Shown here in pieces: positions 46,829 through 57,967 of a stretch of DNA of 64,000 nt; within the stretch, counting starts at the first letter, position 1; every line of letters starts with the position of its first letter. Where the stretch lies: the NCBI GenBank assembly GCA_015345905.1, contig JADDTR010000022.1, positions 217,787-281,786 of the forward strand. The letters run 5' to 3'. Made by a program: the position numbers and the translations under genes. This DNA is from Aotearoamyces nothofagi (lineage: Eukaryota > Ascomycota > Leotiomycetes > Leotiales > Tympanidaceae). The notes under the pieces were generated by a model, which worked only from the letters and a program-made list of their open reading frames with translations, was not told the DNA's origin and ran no database searches.

Positions 46829-48942
46829 ATGCCTCCTAAAGATTCACATCCCTTCGGTGGCTCTTCTAGTGGGTCTGCTCTACCTCCTCAATTAGCGACA
46901 CCATCAATACCGTCTTTACCTCCTAATGTATCAAGACCTGGACAAGTTACACCTCCGGCCACAAGGCTTGCAAAGTTCTTTGGCACCAGCGGTCTGCCAC
47001 ACTTACTGCACACGGGCCGAAGTGGCCTAACGCCTCAATCGCCATATATCGAAGATGGTAAGCCACTAACAAAGCCGCAAAAGAATATCAAGGCACTGCT
47101 GGAAACTCAACGGCAAAGTCTATATGGATATACTTCTCAGCAGCTCCAGGATATTGGCGCCCTAGACCCGTACGATGATGCCCGACCAAACAATTTAGAC
47201 AATCCTCTACATGTGATTTTTGAAAGGTCTCGCTGGGAGCAAGATGGAACTGTGCCCATCCGCAATAATCTTGGGACTTGGGGTGTTGGGAACGATTTGG
47301 TATGGAACGCATTGCTTCCATGTCTACGACTAGCAACTATGTTTTTGGACAACGTTTATATCTGGCCATGGTAAGTCTCTGCTATAATCCTTAACCCTCG
47401 AAATTGAAGAACTGATAGCATTACAGGTGGGATGCATTATATTTGGGCGAACGTCGGGATATGGCCTCACCACCAGCATATAAAGCCAATGCTCTATTGA
47501 CTTTCCACTTACGGCAACCCCAAGTCTGCTTCAAAGAGAAAGAAAAAGTTAAAGCACAATTAGGCCAATGGCAAAAAAACATTAGTTTCATCATTGATAC
47601 TGGACGCCTATCGCAGCCGAACCCTGTAACGAATTATATACCAACGTTTGACTGTATGGCAAATACAAAAGACAATAATAATAAGGATACGGTGATAAAA
47701 ATTGCATGGCAAACGCTTGAGCCATTGTTGCTGAACGATCTGCCGCTTTCTTGGTTGCTGGTTCAGCAGTTTCTAGTTGCTAAAGTGGTGAGCTATGGGA
47801 AGTGTACGTCTTATAGGATAGGTGGACTAATGGATAGATAGATTGTGCATGAAGTTGCGGTACGTCTGGACAGTATTACCAGAATTTACATAATGACTAA
47901 TGCTTGTTAGCATGCGATTCATTGTCGTCTTCTTAGCAAAGATAGTAGCTTGAAGGTAAAGGGAGAACCCTGTAAGTGTGATCATTGCGGCATTGCCAAT
48001 ATTGTCTGCTTACTCCTATCTTGACGTATAGTCTTTGAAGATGAAACAATCAGCGAACTTGGCCAGTCAATGGAGAAAGTTGTGAGTTTCCACCACCCTC
48101 CCTCCCAAAGCTCCGTCTGGTCTGTGAACCTGTTGCAGTTATGCAAGCCAAAATTTACCATCATTCTTTCTACTATCCACAGCTAACTATCCACAGATCT
48201 TTGGCGGCCGCATCCAACCAGTCATGCCACGCGCAAGGAAAACTCGTAGTGCCATCACGATAGTCCGTCGTCAGTAACTCCTCAATACCCAAGTTTCCTC
48301 TCCAGGGCAAGATGAATGCTAGTCGTCATGCTGGGAGAAGTTTTCAGGAGGCTTACTACTCTCCTGATGTCCCGATGCTAGCAGCTAGCCTCATCTGCAC
48401 CTATATTTTCAAAGAGAACAACAGCTTACACCCTAAATCATTTAGAAACCTGGCCCAGCTATAAATTTCAGCTGAAATACAAGAACGACGCGCCACGAAA
48501 AATCCCCAAACCTCCAGAAATCTACAAGGGAGCTGTGCACGCCCTATGGGCCATGCCATTAAGATATCTCGAAGACATCCAACAGAAGGACTTCTGGGAG
48601 ATCTACGTCGCACAATACGGCGGCGATGCGATCAAGCCGTATCCCGAGATTCTCGGGACCCAAAGCACGTATAAGGGCAGGGATAAGACGGGCAAGGCAG
48701 TCCCGGATGAGATGGATGCTGTGTTGGGTGAGGACTATGAAACGTTCCTGGATGTCATGAGAGAGGGCGTGACGGATGTGGAGTTGGTGTCAACACTGAC
48801 AGATTCGCCGGCTAGAGCGTGGCATATTGAAAGAGTAAAGAATGCGAGGAGGGTTGCAGCAGCCGTGGCGGCGAGGCTGGGGAATGATAGTGATGATAGT
48901 GAAGAGGATGATGACGACGATTCAAATATGGGTGGTACGTAG
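46829..48942 (+). CDS. Uncharacterised HExxH-motif protein (possible zinc metallopeptidase-like), 7 exons proposed
   Basis: I do not recognise a named family. Exons well supported by frame: 46829-47370, 47427-47787, 47842-47859 (18 nt), 47911-47971, 48032-48081, then 48197-~48269 and ~48389-48942 (this last junction is tentative). The total is about 552 aa. The N-terminus is Pro/Ser-rich (LPPQLATPSIPSLPPN), followed by a conserved-looking domain: YGYTSQQLQDIGALDPYDDA, FERSRWEQDGTVP, WNALLPCLRLATMFL. The 18-nt exon encodes IVHEVA and the next exon begins HAIHCRLL, so splicing creates HEVAH. Downstream are EDETISELGQSMEKVIFGGR (a possible third ligand Glu, as in gluzincins), HLETWPSYKFQLKYK, AVHALWAMPLRYLEDIQQKD FW-type text, and an acidic Asp/Glu tail. 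The substrate is unknown. No signal peptide is seen, so a cytosolic or nuclear site is likely. Confidence 0.7.
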
Positions 48943-49062
48943 GAGGAAGTATTTGCATGTCGCATATTTGGCTACATAGTATCTTGGTGTCTACTCTAGT
49001 TTAGGTTTTCTGCTATTACTGTACTATGACATCGCTACTAGTTCTTCTCTAGTACAAACCTT

Positions 49063-50270
49063 TCAAACCTTGATAATAATCTTCCCAATCCCCGAATGCT
49101 CCACCAGTGCTTTGAAAGCCTCCTTTGCCTGTTCCCACTCGTAGACCTTCGCAATCGGTGGATAAAGATGGTGTTCATCAACCAGGCGCACCGTAGCCTC
49201 GATCATCTCCTTACTAATGGCAAAAACACCTCGGATAGTTTTCGCACCGAACAACAAGTCGGGTATTAGATCCGTCTTTTTCGGCTCGGATAGTATTCCG
49301 ATTGCTGAAACCAGGCCGCCATGTCTGGTGGATCGTAGGGATTGCTCGATGGTGCTCGAGCCGGCGATATCAAGGACGTGATCTACGCCTTTGCCATTTG
49401 TGATTCGAAGGACTTCAGAAGCCCAGTCCGGTGTGGTGTTGTAATTGATGAGATGTGTTGCACCAAGCTGTTTTGCGACGGCTAATTTGCTGTCGGAGGA
49501 TGAAGTCGAGATTACAGTGGCTCCAGCCGCAGCAGCAAACTGTCATGTTCAGCATTCTGTACAAAGGTTTTACAAAAGGCATAGAAACAGTCCAAGAGAT
49601 AACACACCTGGATAATGAAAGAGCTGACTCCGCCAGTACCTTGAGTAAGAACTGTCATGCCCCTTTTCAACGGAACTGACCCGAAGAATAATGCGTTCAT
49701 GGCCGTGCCTCCCGCTACAGGAAGCGCAGCTATTTCTTCATACGACAGGTTTTTGGGCGCTCCAACCAACATATAATCAGCCTGTTTACAAGGTAAGACA
49801 GTCAGCATAAAGCCTTCCGATGTAATGATGATTGGAATAGAGAACTTTGAAAGCATATAGCCATATTCACTCACCACTACAGCATATTGTCTTAGAGTAC
49901 CCTGCACAGCTCCGGCGCCCAATGCCTTTGAGTCGACAAGATTGGGGACATCCCCCTCAATCCATTCAATAGGTAACAACAACACCCTCTCTCCAACCTT
50001 CCAAACACTTCCCTCGCCCACTGCTTCGACGATTCCTGCCCCATCAGCGCATGGTGATAGGTCAGGAATGCCCTCAATTGGATATACTGGATTACGCGCC
50101 ACAACCATCATGTCTCTGGCATTCAGGGCAGCGGCGTGTATGCGCACCAGTGCTGACTTGGGACCAGGACTTGGCTTGGGGATTGAAGTGTTAAGATGGA
50201 GGTTCTCAACAGTGGCTGTCGACCGCCAGTCTTTGACTTCTGAAGGTGAAATTTGCCATGCTGAAGGCAT
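49063..50270 (-). CDS. MDR-family zinc-type alcohol dehydrogenase-like oxidoreductase
   Basis: NAD(P)H-dependent medium-chain oxidoreductase, probably cytosolic. Three exons, 50270-49875, 49781-49608 and 49539-49063, give 348 aa, the normal size. The ATG at 50270 (MPSAWQISPSEVKDWRS) is preferred; an in-frame TTG upstream is not used. The GroES-like N-terminal half has ALVRIHAAALNARDMMVVAR and SPCADGAGIVEAVGEGSVWK. The Rossmann part has LPVAGGTAMNALFFGSVPLK, TVLTQGTGGVSSFIIQ with the second intron inside the nucleotide-binding helix, then FAAAAGATVISTSSSDSKLA and GVDHVLDIAGSS. It ends ALVEHSGIGKIIIKV. The usual Cys-rich structural zinc lobe is absent, as in many YogA-like and quinone-reductase-like members, so the catalytic zinc is uncertain and so is the substrate. 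Confidence 0.88.
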
Positions 50271-51432
50271 CCTGAATGGAAGCAATGTATGTTAATAACG
50301 GACCTAGTTCGATTAATGAGGTATTGTATGTGAAGAAAATTAGGTATAGTTGGTAAGCCAGCTAGCATTTAAGAAAATAACAAGAGAAGAAGCCCATTCT
50401 ATACACCTCAATATATAGGTGAGCGACATTATATGGTTTATTAATAATACTATAGCCTGCTTTATAATCGTAATTGTAGTTATGGCATTTGGTGTTGCTG
50501 TAAGGTAGGTACACGGAGTACCTAGTACCTCTCTCTGATTGATAATTCTTGCGATCCGATGCTCGGCAATAGTTACTATCCGACGGGTTGGTTCCGAAGT
50601 ATATCCATGTCACGTGTTTGATCTTTACGCACTTATTAGGAGTAAATGAATGAATCAACAGGAAAAGAAATAGTAAATAGGGGAGATGGCGACTGCTACG
50701 TACGTCCAGTATAGAATTTTTGTTTCCTTCAAATAATTGCCGTATCAAATGTCAGATGATCTGCTGACGCTGCGGGGCAAGGATGGCAGTGCGTGGCTTA
50801 TCTTATCGCTTCCCGCCATTCCAGTGCCAAAAATGGCAGCGATATTTAAACATTTGCATTTTGCATGACTGTTCCTCGCACCGAGCGGCGACATCTCATA
50901 TCCCACGCGAGCACACAGTAACTGGATGGGGAGCTTAAGCCAGTATGTACAAATTTCCTTCATACACCTGTAATTGCCATTTTCAACCGGTACATGATCT
51001 CGCTAACAGCGTCCGAAGACGAGGACCCCGAATATAATATCAGATTGTGGCCTTGTTAGTAAGGATAAAAGAGCTGTACGTAAGGGTACATGTTCGCCCA
51101 GATATAGCTACCTAAGGGCTGCCAAGACCTCCTATCGACCTCCTTCAAGAGACAGCTAGGAGAGCCGTGATCTGATCTACCACTAACCTAAAAGTCTGAG
51201 GAAACAGACTTACGACTTACTTCTACCTACGTCACCAAAGGCAAAGCAACCGTTTGGCGAAAGGCGGAATCATTCGGGCCTATCGACGACTTCGGAACAC
51301 ACCAAGGCTATAGGCCAACCCCCTCTACCAATTCCAGAGCCAGTGGAAACATCTATTGTATTGCATGCACAAGTAGAACTCCCGTCGCCGTCTTCCTAAC
51401 CATAGAAAATCTATTATTTGCCTAGGGTGGAT
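50271..51432. other. Intergenic region between the MDR and thiamine pyrophosphokinase genes
   Basis: About 1.16 kb holding two divergent promoters. I looked for a TPP riboswitch upstream of the kinase gene and saw no CTGAGA-type core with the matching second arm. Short overlapping frames only. Confidence 0.45.
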
Positions 51433-52449
51433 ATGACTTCTGGAACGCATTTGACAAATTGGGACCCAGCACGTCTAATTTCCAAGAAGGCAAAAGACTT
51501 ATATGCATTGCTTATTTTGAACCAACCGCTGGAGAACCGCGAGTTGCTAAAGATCGTGTGGGAGAAGGGTGAGCTTCGTCATTCTCTTGATCTTATGGGC
51601 TGTAGGCTGACCGCAACCAAGCTGACTTTCGGATTGCTGCTGATGGTGGCATCAACCGTCTGGACAATCTACGCCATGACCCGTCTGTAAAGAAACTTTT
51701 TGATAAGATTGTAGGTATCCCCTTCTGTTTCTACCTGTAGCCTGTCGCAAAGCGGCAATTCGGTTGTCAAGACCACTTTCGTAATTACTGTTACGATTCA
51801 TCATGGTCAATTTAGGGCAACTATCACTGTCCCTCATAGCTCTACCCTTAGATGTTAAGACATGCTAGACTACCGCTGACTCGAATAGGTTCTGGAGGTA
51901 GTGTGTGGTGACCTCGACTCCGCTGACCCCCACATCCTTGAGAAGGCAAAAAAAGCGGGTACTATAGAAGTCAAGGATGAGGACCAGTATTCTACAGACT
52001 TCACAAAATGTGTCAATTATATCCGAGACAAGTATGATCGGGAATCTAAGCCGCCACCCGACATCGTGGCTATGGGAGGCCTCGGAGGGCGAGTAGACCA
52101 AGCCATGTCTATGCTCCATCACATCTACCTATTCCAAAAGGATCCGCACTACGAAAACGGGCGTGTCTTTCTAATCTCAACCGAAGCAATAACCTTCTTG
52201 CTTAAAGCGGGGAGGCATAGAATCCGAGTGCGCGATCCCGACTGTCCCGTTCTTGGTAACAATATCGGCATAATTCCGGTCAAAGAAGCTTCATATATCT
52301 CTACTAATGGCCTCGAGTGGGATGTCCAGGACTGGCATACCGAATTTGGTGGCCACATAAGTACGAGCAACTATGTCAGGGAGGATTACGTGGATATCAC
52401 TTCGACGAAGGACATCCTCTTCACTATCGACATAAATATCCCCGCGTGA
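51433..52449 (+). CDS. Thiamine pyrophosphokinase
   Basis: Transfers pyrophosphate from ATP to thiamine to give thiamine diphosphate, in the cytosol. Three exons, 51433-51568, 51622-51710 and 51889-52449, join in frame to 261 aa. The family motifs are present: RIAADGGINRLD in the second exon, CGDLDSADP at the start of the third, DQYSTDFTKCVNYIRD, AMGGLGGRVDQAMSMLHHIY (the GGRxDH-like block), a C-terminal beta domain with GIIPVKEASYISTNGLEWDV, FGGHISTSNYV and a final strand KDILFTID. The second intron (51711-51888) is longer than usual at 178 nt. The ATG at 51433 was chosen since the longer CTG-like extension lacks conservation. No thiamine gene is nearby. Confidence 0.93.
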
Positions 52450-52839
52450 AATCTTCACTTTCTGCAGAGCTTCGCAAGCCGATTTAGGCTAGTGAAGGAC
52501 TATTTATTCATAGGGATTAGGGAAGGGACCCGTTAAATGTACTGGCAACTCAGTTGGAGAGAATTGCTGCAATATGGGGGGAGTCTTGGACATGATGGGG
52601 AACTGGAGATTAGAGAAGGTCACTGGGGATATCGGTGTATCAAAACCACTGGCAGGATTAGATTTTATGCTCGGCGCGAAAGATCTTTAGAGAATTGGTA
52701 GCTATTATGTACCGCCCAATTATATGGAATAACCTTCACATGCAAGCCGTAGCATTTGCCCTTCTTACGAACCAATGGAATACTCCAAACTCCACGCTCC
52801 AATCGATATTACAAATACCAGATCCTGCTCTTCTCTTCT
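52450..52839. other. Convergent 3' region between thiamine pyrophosphokinase and BOS1
   Basis: About 390 bases between two converging genes; both 3' UTRs are expected here. Nothing else is recognised. Confidence 0.5.
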
Positions 52840-53633
52840 CTACCTCAAGTATCGAAGTACTAGGTAACAGAAGATGAAGAATATGATGACTCCCGCAGCG
52901 AAAATCCACTTATCCTCCTTCGCCCTTCGCTCTACCATCCGTATAGTATCACCACTAACTCCTAGCGTATTTGCTACGCTGTACAACCTCTTCTGGGTCC
53001 CTTTTAATATTTCCCTTTGTTGTCCCAAATCCCCTAGCACCGCCTGGCCCCGGGCCAGGTACTCATCCAACGCGGTGTGTGTATTCGCAAAGAAATTTTG
53101 CTCTCTCAGAGCATGGCTCTCTCTCGTAACATCACCACTGCCCATTGCTAGGCCACCTCCGCTTGACGACGGCGCCCACGGATTCGACGCAGCAGAGCTC
53201 ACATTGGCGTTCGCATACGGGTTCTCAGGCGTGCTAGCATGATGCGGTCTCCTGCCTAGCAACTCTGCGCGATTTATAGTGGTGAGGTTATCTTCCCGAT
53301 CAGATTTCAGGCGGTTGAACTCCGTACGGTAGGACGCTAGGTCGGCGCGGAAGGTGGCGATTCGTTCTACTGCCTTCTCGGCCTTTTGGGGGTTGAGTTC
53401 GCGCTTTGTGAGGTCGGCGTAGGAGTCGATGGTTCGTGAAAATGAGGTGAGGGATGCTGAGATCTGGCCGGAGAGAGAGGCTGAAATGCCGGATGTGGGA
53501 GGAGAGGAGGAGAAGGTTTCGAGGTCTTTGCGGATGGAGGTGCTTTGCTTGAGGGCAGAATTGAAAATGGAGTTCTGGAGGGTTGCCGGAGTTAGCCCTG
53601 GGGGTGGAAGAGTCGGCAGGACCGGCTTACCAT
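52840..53633 (-). CDS. Protein transport protein BOS1 (Qb-SNARE, membrin/GOSR2 family)
   Basis: SNARE of ER-to-Golgi vesicle fusion. The start ATG (53633-53631) is followed at once by a 56-nt intron (53630-53575, with GGGCTAACTCC branch and CTCCAG end), and the second coding exon runs 53574-52840, giving 245 aa. It begins NSIFNSALKQSTSIRKDLET, followed by a long helical N-terminal domain (SGQISASLTSFSRTIDSYAD, KAVERIATFRADLASYRTEF). The SNARE motif contains SHALREQNFFANTHTALDEY, GQAVLGDLGQQREILKGTQK and RLYSVANTLGVSGDTIRMVE. A single C-terminal anchor WIFAAGVIIFFIFCYLVLRY ends the protein. The zero-layer Gln fits the GDLGQQRE block. Without the first intron there is no Met before the conserved N-terminus, which supports the model. 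Confidence 0.93.
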
Positions 53634-54665
53634 GATGAAGAAGATTTGGTTATGTCCCGAATCGCGTCTCTGTACAGCTGGCTTAATTGTTTGGAAGGCG
53701 CGAAAGGCATCGCCTCTCCCTTGGTGACGCGATAAAAGATATTCCTGGAGGATAAACGTGGCTAGAACATCGGCACTAAACAGTGCCGACCACTACCCTC
53801 CACCGCTATCTACCCGCGCTCTATTGCGTGTTCACCGCCTGCCAAATGAAGGAGGCTGTTCCTTTTCCGCCCGCGAGCCTGATTCAGATTCCATCTAATC
53901 CCTGGGCTATGACACGTTTCGATCGGGGATCCCTCACTCAGCCTTAGCCAATACAAAGACAAGTCTTGGCATTCATATCTACAGTCCGACAGCCCCTCGG
54001 ATGCTCCGATGTCACTTTTAGGGGAAGCCCGGATGCATAATGCATGATGCACATATAGACCGAGGGCTGGACAAGACAGGCACAGAGGGAAGCCTCTGAT
54101 AGTGTCGCTGCGCGCCGCATGCTCCTTCGCACAACGGGGGGCAGTTGGAAGTAGCAATCGGCCAGTGCACTCCATGTGTCTGTCCGTACATTATTATACA
54201 TTACGCCACGCTAAGCTGTCGGCTCACTGTCGATTGAGTCCCTGAAGATGCGCACTTCTTCCTGTTTTATCCTTCTACCGCTGCTCACTAAACTCTTGAT
54301 CTGGGGATCCTCTATTTAACAGTACCCTACGCCACTCGGCCACTTCATGAACCAACGAAGACGAAGTCTGGAGGCACAATCTGCAGCATACCGTGATTGT
54401 ATTGAACTTTGCACTACACGAGACGCACCAACAGCAACTCCTTGTGTAACTGTCAGCTACGAACTTCACGAGCACGACGCATGCAAAGTATCTAGACCGA
54501 CAGATAGTGGACTACAGCATTACAACTCTGTCACTACTATTGGAGACGTCGAAGACTCTCGTTTGATCTTCCACCCCTGGCTGCAATGTAAGAATCCTCA
54601 TGTTACCTTTGCTACCTTGGCTTACAATTGTACAGAGTATTCCCACACCTTGGGGCGCAATCAAG
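53634..54665. other. Intergenic region between BOS1 and a small membrane-protein gene
   Basis: About 1 kb with two divergent promoters. A + frame from 54347 to 54928 overlaps the next gene in another register and is rejected. No repeat or RNA gene was recognised. Confidence 0.45.
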
Positions 54666-55235
54666 ATGTCTACGTCATTCAGCACATCATATCTCGTCCC
54701 CGCCATCGTCTTCAATCCTCTACTTCTCCTCCATGGACTCAATACATTTGTCTCTCGCATGACACCCTCGATAGCCACAGCTTCAACCTCTCCGCACAAA
54801 TGGTTAGAATCTCTAGGCCCACGTCCTGGCACAGAACCCTGCTTCGATGTCCACACCAACAACCAGCTATGCTGGGGCTATACTGTGTTAATGGTTCTTG
54901 TCCAGATCTTCGCTTTCGGGAGAGTTAGTGACAATAGGGTTCGGAGGAAGAATGCTAGAGCTATAGCAAAGGCAGAGTGTGAACGACAGGAGAGGATAAG
55001 ACTGGCGGATGAGAAGAAAAACCAGGGCATCTATGGAATTACAAAGGCGAACGGCTTTGATCGTGGAGATGGAGCTTATGATTTTGTTCTAAATGACGAC
55101 TTAAATCATCGGGTGAAAGCACACGGCCCTGGGGAAGAACTATTATCCACAATTCCGGATGGCCTTGTTAGAATTGATGGCCCTATTGGCGACGAGACTA
55201 CACTGGATATGAGTGAAGAAGAGATGATTGCATGA
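54666..55235 (+). CDS. Hypothetical small membrane protein
   Basis: Single exon, 189 aa from the ATG at 54666 (ATCAAGATGTCT); an upstream in-frame ATG at 54600 would add 22 residues. I do not recognise a family. There are two hydrophobic segments: TSYLVPAIVFNPLLLLHGLN near the N-terminus and LCWGYTVLMVLVQIFAFGRV at about residues 70-90. They enclose a short loop with HKWLESLGPRPGTEPCFDVH. A basic juxtamembrane stretch follows (RRKNARAIAKAECERQERIR), then an acidic soluble tail (LDMSEEEMIA at the end). By the positive-inside rule the tail should be cytosolic. The shape fits a small tail-exposed protein of ER or mitochondrial membranes, but that is a guess. Confidence 0.65.
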   Translation: MSTSFSTSYLVPAIVFNPLLLLHGLNTFVSRMTPSIATASTSPHKWLESLGPRPGTEPCFDVHTNNQLCWGYTVLMVLVQIFAFGRVSDNRVRRKNARAIAKAECERQERIRLADEKKNQGIYGITKANGFDRGDGAYDFVLNDDLNHRVKAHGPGEELLSTIPDGLVRIDGPIGDETTLDMSEEEMIA

Positions 55236-55945
55236 CTTGCTTACATGCAGTTGACGGCCTTTGCGTGCATTCTTGTCTTTTTGATGGGAGTTTTAAACAG
55301 GAAAAGGTCTGGCGCTAGGGGTTTACAATAAACTGTGGCTGCTTGGTTCAACATCAGCATTATATGCTTAGCATGGATTGTCTGGCAGATAGCTTATGAA
55401 ATGGAAAATGGGCTCATACAATGTCGGCTGTGATTTGAGATGCTTATCTACCTCTTTTGGCTTAAGAGCGCGAATAATACTTAAATCGCTCCCGCGATTA
55501 GATCTAATATCCGGTTATGGTTGTCGGTGTGCTTCTACAAAAGTGGCAATCCAGTTCATTCTAAAGTCCTGATATAAGTATAAAGAGACAGCCACGTCAG
55601 ATAGCCATATTATACCCTGCCCAAAAGGCAACCTATTCCCATTCACGAGATCTTTCCTCCTTATCTTTCACATTGACTATAAGCCGCCTGCGTCATAGCC
55701 AACATTGCCATAAGCGAGTTAGCTCCGGCTGCACCTAGCCAAGGTTTGGTTCACATGCCGTGGGATCACAAGAGCAACCTCATCCGAGTCTCCAACGATC
55801 CTTCCTCGGATTAAATTATTCCCTTGTCCCTCTTTACTTGATGTAAGTCGCTCTTCTACACTCCATATCTTGTTGCAATTCCACTACGCATGTGCTGATA
55901 ACCTTCCGCTAGCAGACTCCTATATCCTACCTATTCAACATCAAG
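55236..55945. other. Intergenic region, nothing recognised
   Basis: About 710 bases before the OM14-like gene, likely including its promoter and 5' UTR. No ORF or repeat of note. Confidence 0.5.
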
Positions 55946-56843
55946 ATGTCATACGCGGCAGCAGCAGCAAAGGGCCCACAGCAGAGTGCCGATGAGGTAT
56001 ATATGCCATTTATTACCTTTCTTTCCACTGTCATCATTATAGCCAAAGTTGCAATGATGCCTTGTGCCATGTTTGACCCCATTTGAAGTTCTGATACTAT
56101 ATTGCGCATATTGTGGCATTGGAAAGTCATATGTCGGAAATAGCTTGAAACATATCGCGATACCTGCATGGTATCTAAATGATCATAACTACTTGGCCTT
56201 GTTGAGAGGGAATCTTTCCATTACTCTGTGACCTGTCGCCGGCACATTGGTATATCAGCCATTACAAACAGATCAGCATAGCTAACAATCCATGACCAAA
56301 CAGAAGCGCGCTCCAGCCCCTCCTGAGGTTTTGCATAGCGAGTCAGCCTCTACCTCATCTCTCATTGATGTTGACACCGACTCTGTGCACACGGTGCCTT
56401 CCGACTTCCAGTCGCACACTATAAAAACCAATACCCAAGCTGCCCGTATTGAGCGCGAAGAAGAACAACTTGAGGCTAAGGCCATTGAAGAGGAGAAGAA
56501 ACTCAAGAAGGAGTTCTATGAGAAGGAGGAACAAGCCAAGAAGGCCGCTAAGAAGGCTTCTAGCAAGATTCGGCGGAATGCGGACAATCCAGTCGTTGTG
56601 GGCAATACAGTTGCTGTTGTGGCACTCTCTGCTGGTCTGGGATTTGGCGCATACAGAAAGTATGCTGCTGGTGAGTTTACATGGAAGCTTGTTGCCGCCT
56701 GGACTGGTGTTGTAGGATTGTTTGCTGCTGGAGATTACTATTTGAGCCAGTGAGTACAGCTTATTTCTATTAGTATACGTGACCCATATACTGACTTTTG
56801 TTAAAGATACCTCTTCAAGAATAAATACCCAACAAAGAAGTAA
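55946..56843 (+). CDS. Putative mitochondrial outer-membrane protein, OM14-like
   Basis: Three exons, 55946-55996, 56304-56749 and 56807-56843, join in frame to 177 aa. The first exon encodes MSYAAAAAKGPQQSADE and is separated from the rest by a 307-nt intron, long for this window, whose acceptor is preceded by GCTAACAATCC. The middle part holds ESASTSSLIDVDTDSVHTVP, then a charged coiled coil (AARIEREEEQLEAKAIEEEK, KEEQAKKAAKKASSKIRRNA). Two or three hydrophobic segments follow: NPVVVGNTVAVVALSAGLGF, WKLVAAWTGVVGLFAAGDYY and a short end YLFKNKYPTKK. Similar fungal proteins are annotated as OM14-domain outer-membrane proteins; yeast OM14 is a porin-associated receptor for ribosomes at mitochondria. 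The match is by architecture and memory, so the name is tentative. Confidence 0.6.
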
Positions 56844-57316
56844 ATTGGCCTACTACATCAATGGATGATGGGGCCGACGACATGTTTGCTCTCGCTAGGA
56901 TTGGAATGGAATTGGTTTGGACCATTTGAGGTTTTTTAATCATGGTTTCAACTCAACTCATGCATTGCAGACGATTTCTTTCTTTATTTGGAGTGGGTTG
57001 AGAGGTGTCTGATTTGGGAATTATTTCAGTAAATAGCAACTATCCGTCCTGCTACAAGTCCCTGTGAGGTGCATGAAAGGTGGTGGATGGCTGGATTATA
57101 TTGAGTCATCTTTGCGATACTCTAACCATCAAATGCCCTTCTGTCCAGATATGCAGATTTCAACTATGTGTTGAGGTGGATTGAAGTTAGCCACCAAAGA
57201 GGCAGTTGCATGGAGGTAGGGTACGATATGTCCCCAACAACACGGCTGCGGAAACTGTGGTGTGAAGGCATGCTATATCATTACTCACAATCCATCATTG
57301 CTGCCACATTCCTCTC
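56844..57316. other. Convergent 3' region, nothing recognised
   Basis: About 470 bases between the OM14-like gene and the 3' end of a minus-strand BTB-like gene. Nothing beyond expected 3' UTRs. Confidence 0.5.
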
Positions 57317-57967
57317 CTACCACTCGTCGAGCCAACCGTGCTTCTCGCGAGTCCAGTCTTCTACGACTGGTCTCTTATAATTAGTATCCCCCAAAGATAA
57401 TTCAGATCTCTTTTCTGTTGGTGCATCCTCTGGCACGCCACAAGCGACCCTCTTCAATCCTCTCTTTTTAAAGGTGACCCCATTTAGGGCAACCTCCAGC
57501 TCTGGTCTCAGTGGTACCAGATTATGTTGCCTATATAAACTTTGGATGCTGTTCATGGCGTCTTCTGCCAGCTTTTGAATCTCCAGGCCTCGAGCAATTT
57601 GGTAAACTTTCATCAGTCGAACAATATAGTTGCGAGCTTGATACTGGGCCGCGATACCTGCGACCATTTCTGGCTTCTTGAAACAGCCACGTAACAACCA
57701 GTCCCTAACTTCACCAAAGGCGTCGCCGTCCACTGGCAAGAAATATCCACAGACAAGCTTGACAGTTGGCATCAGAGCCTCCTCATCTGAAGAATCTCCG
57801 GAGAAAGAGTCGAGGATGATATCGACACGCTCGAGCGAGGAGAATGCCCGAAGATAGTTGAAACCCTTGCCTTGGAGTACGTTGGTGCTTATTATGAAAT
57901 CCTTATGGCCAGCTCTGACGTAAATGTAGGAGGTCACCTTCTGGCCCGCCGTGCTGGATGTTTCTTA
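57317..57967 (-). CDS. BTB/POZ-like protein, 5' exon not identified
   Basis: Open frame of over 206 codons ending at 57317. No ATG precedes the conserved part: upstream of GQKVTSYIYVRAGHKDFIIS the frame closes at a TAA, and an acceptor-like GCTAAGAAACATCCAG ends near 57968, so a first exon lies further upstream but could not be placed. The layout resembles fungal BTB proteins: a YIYVRAGHKDFIIS strand pair, NYLRAFSSLERVDIILDSFS in place of the usual F..A...F.E block, GYFLPVDGDAFGEVRDWLLR (the 'VF..v..WLy' helix), then LMKVYQIARGLEIQKLAEDA, typical of the helix after BTB. The core is divergent, so the fold is an inference. The C-terminus ends KHGWLDEW. A second BTB locus lies 1 kb downstream on the same strand. 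Confidence 0.5.

Noticed and set aside
50271-51432. Possible TPP riboswitch upstream of thiamine pyrophosphokinase
   Set aside because: I searched by eye for the CTGAGA core and its partner arm; only AGTCTGAGGAAACAGAC (about 51191) was seen, a small hairpin lacking the rest of the aptamer. Fungal TPP riboswitches are also usually in biosynthesis genes.
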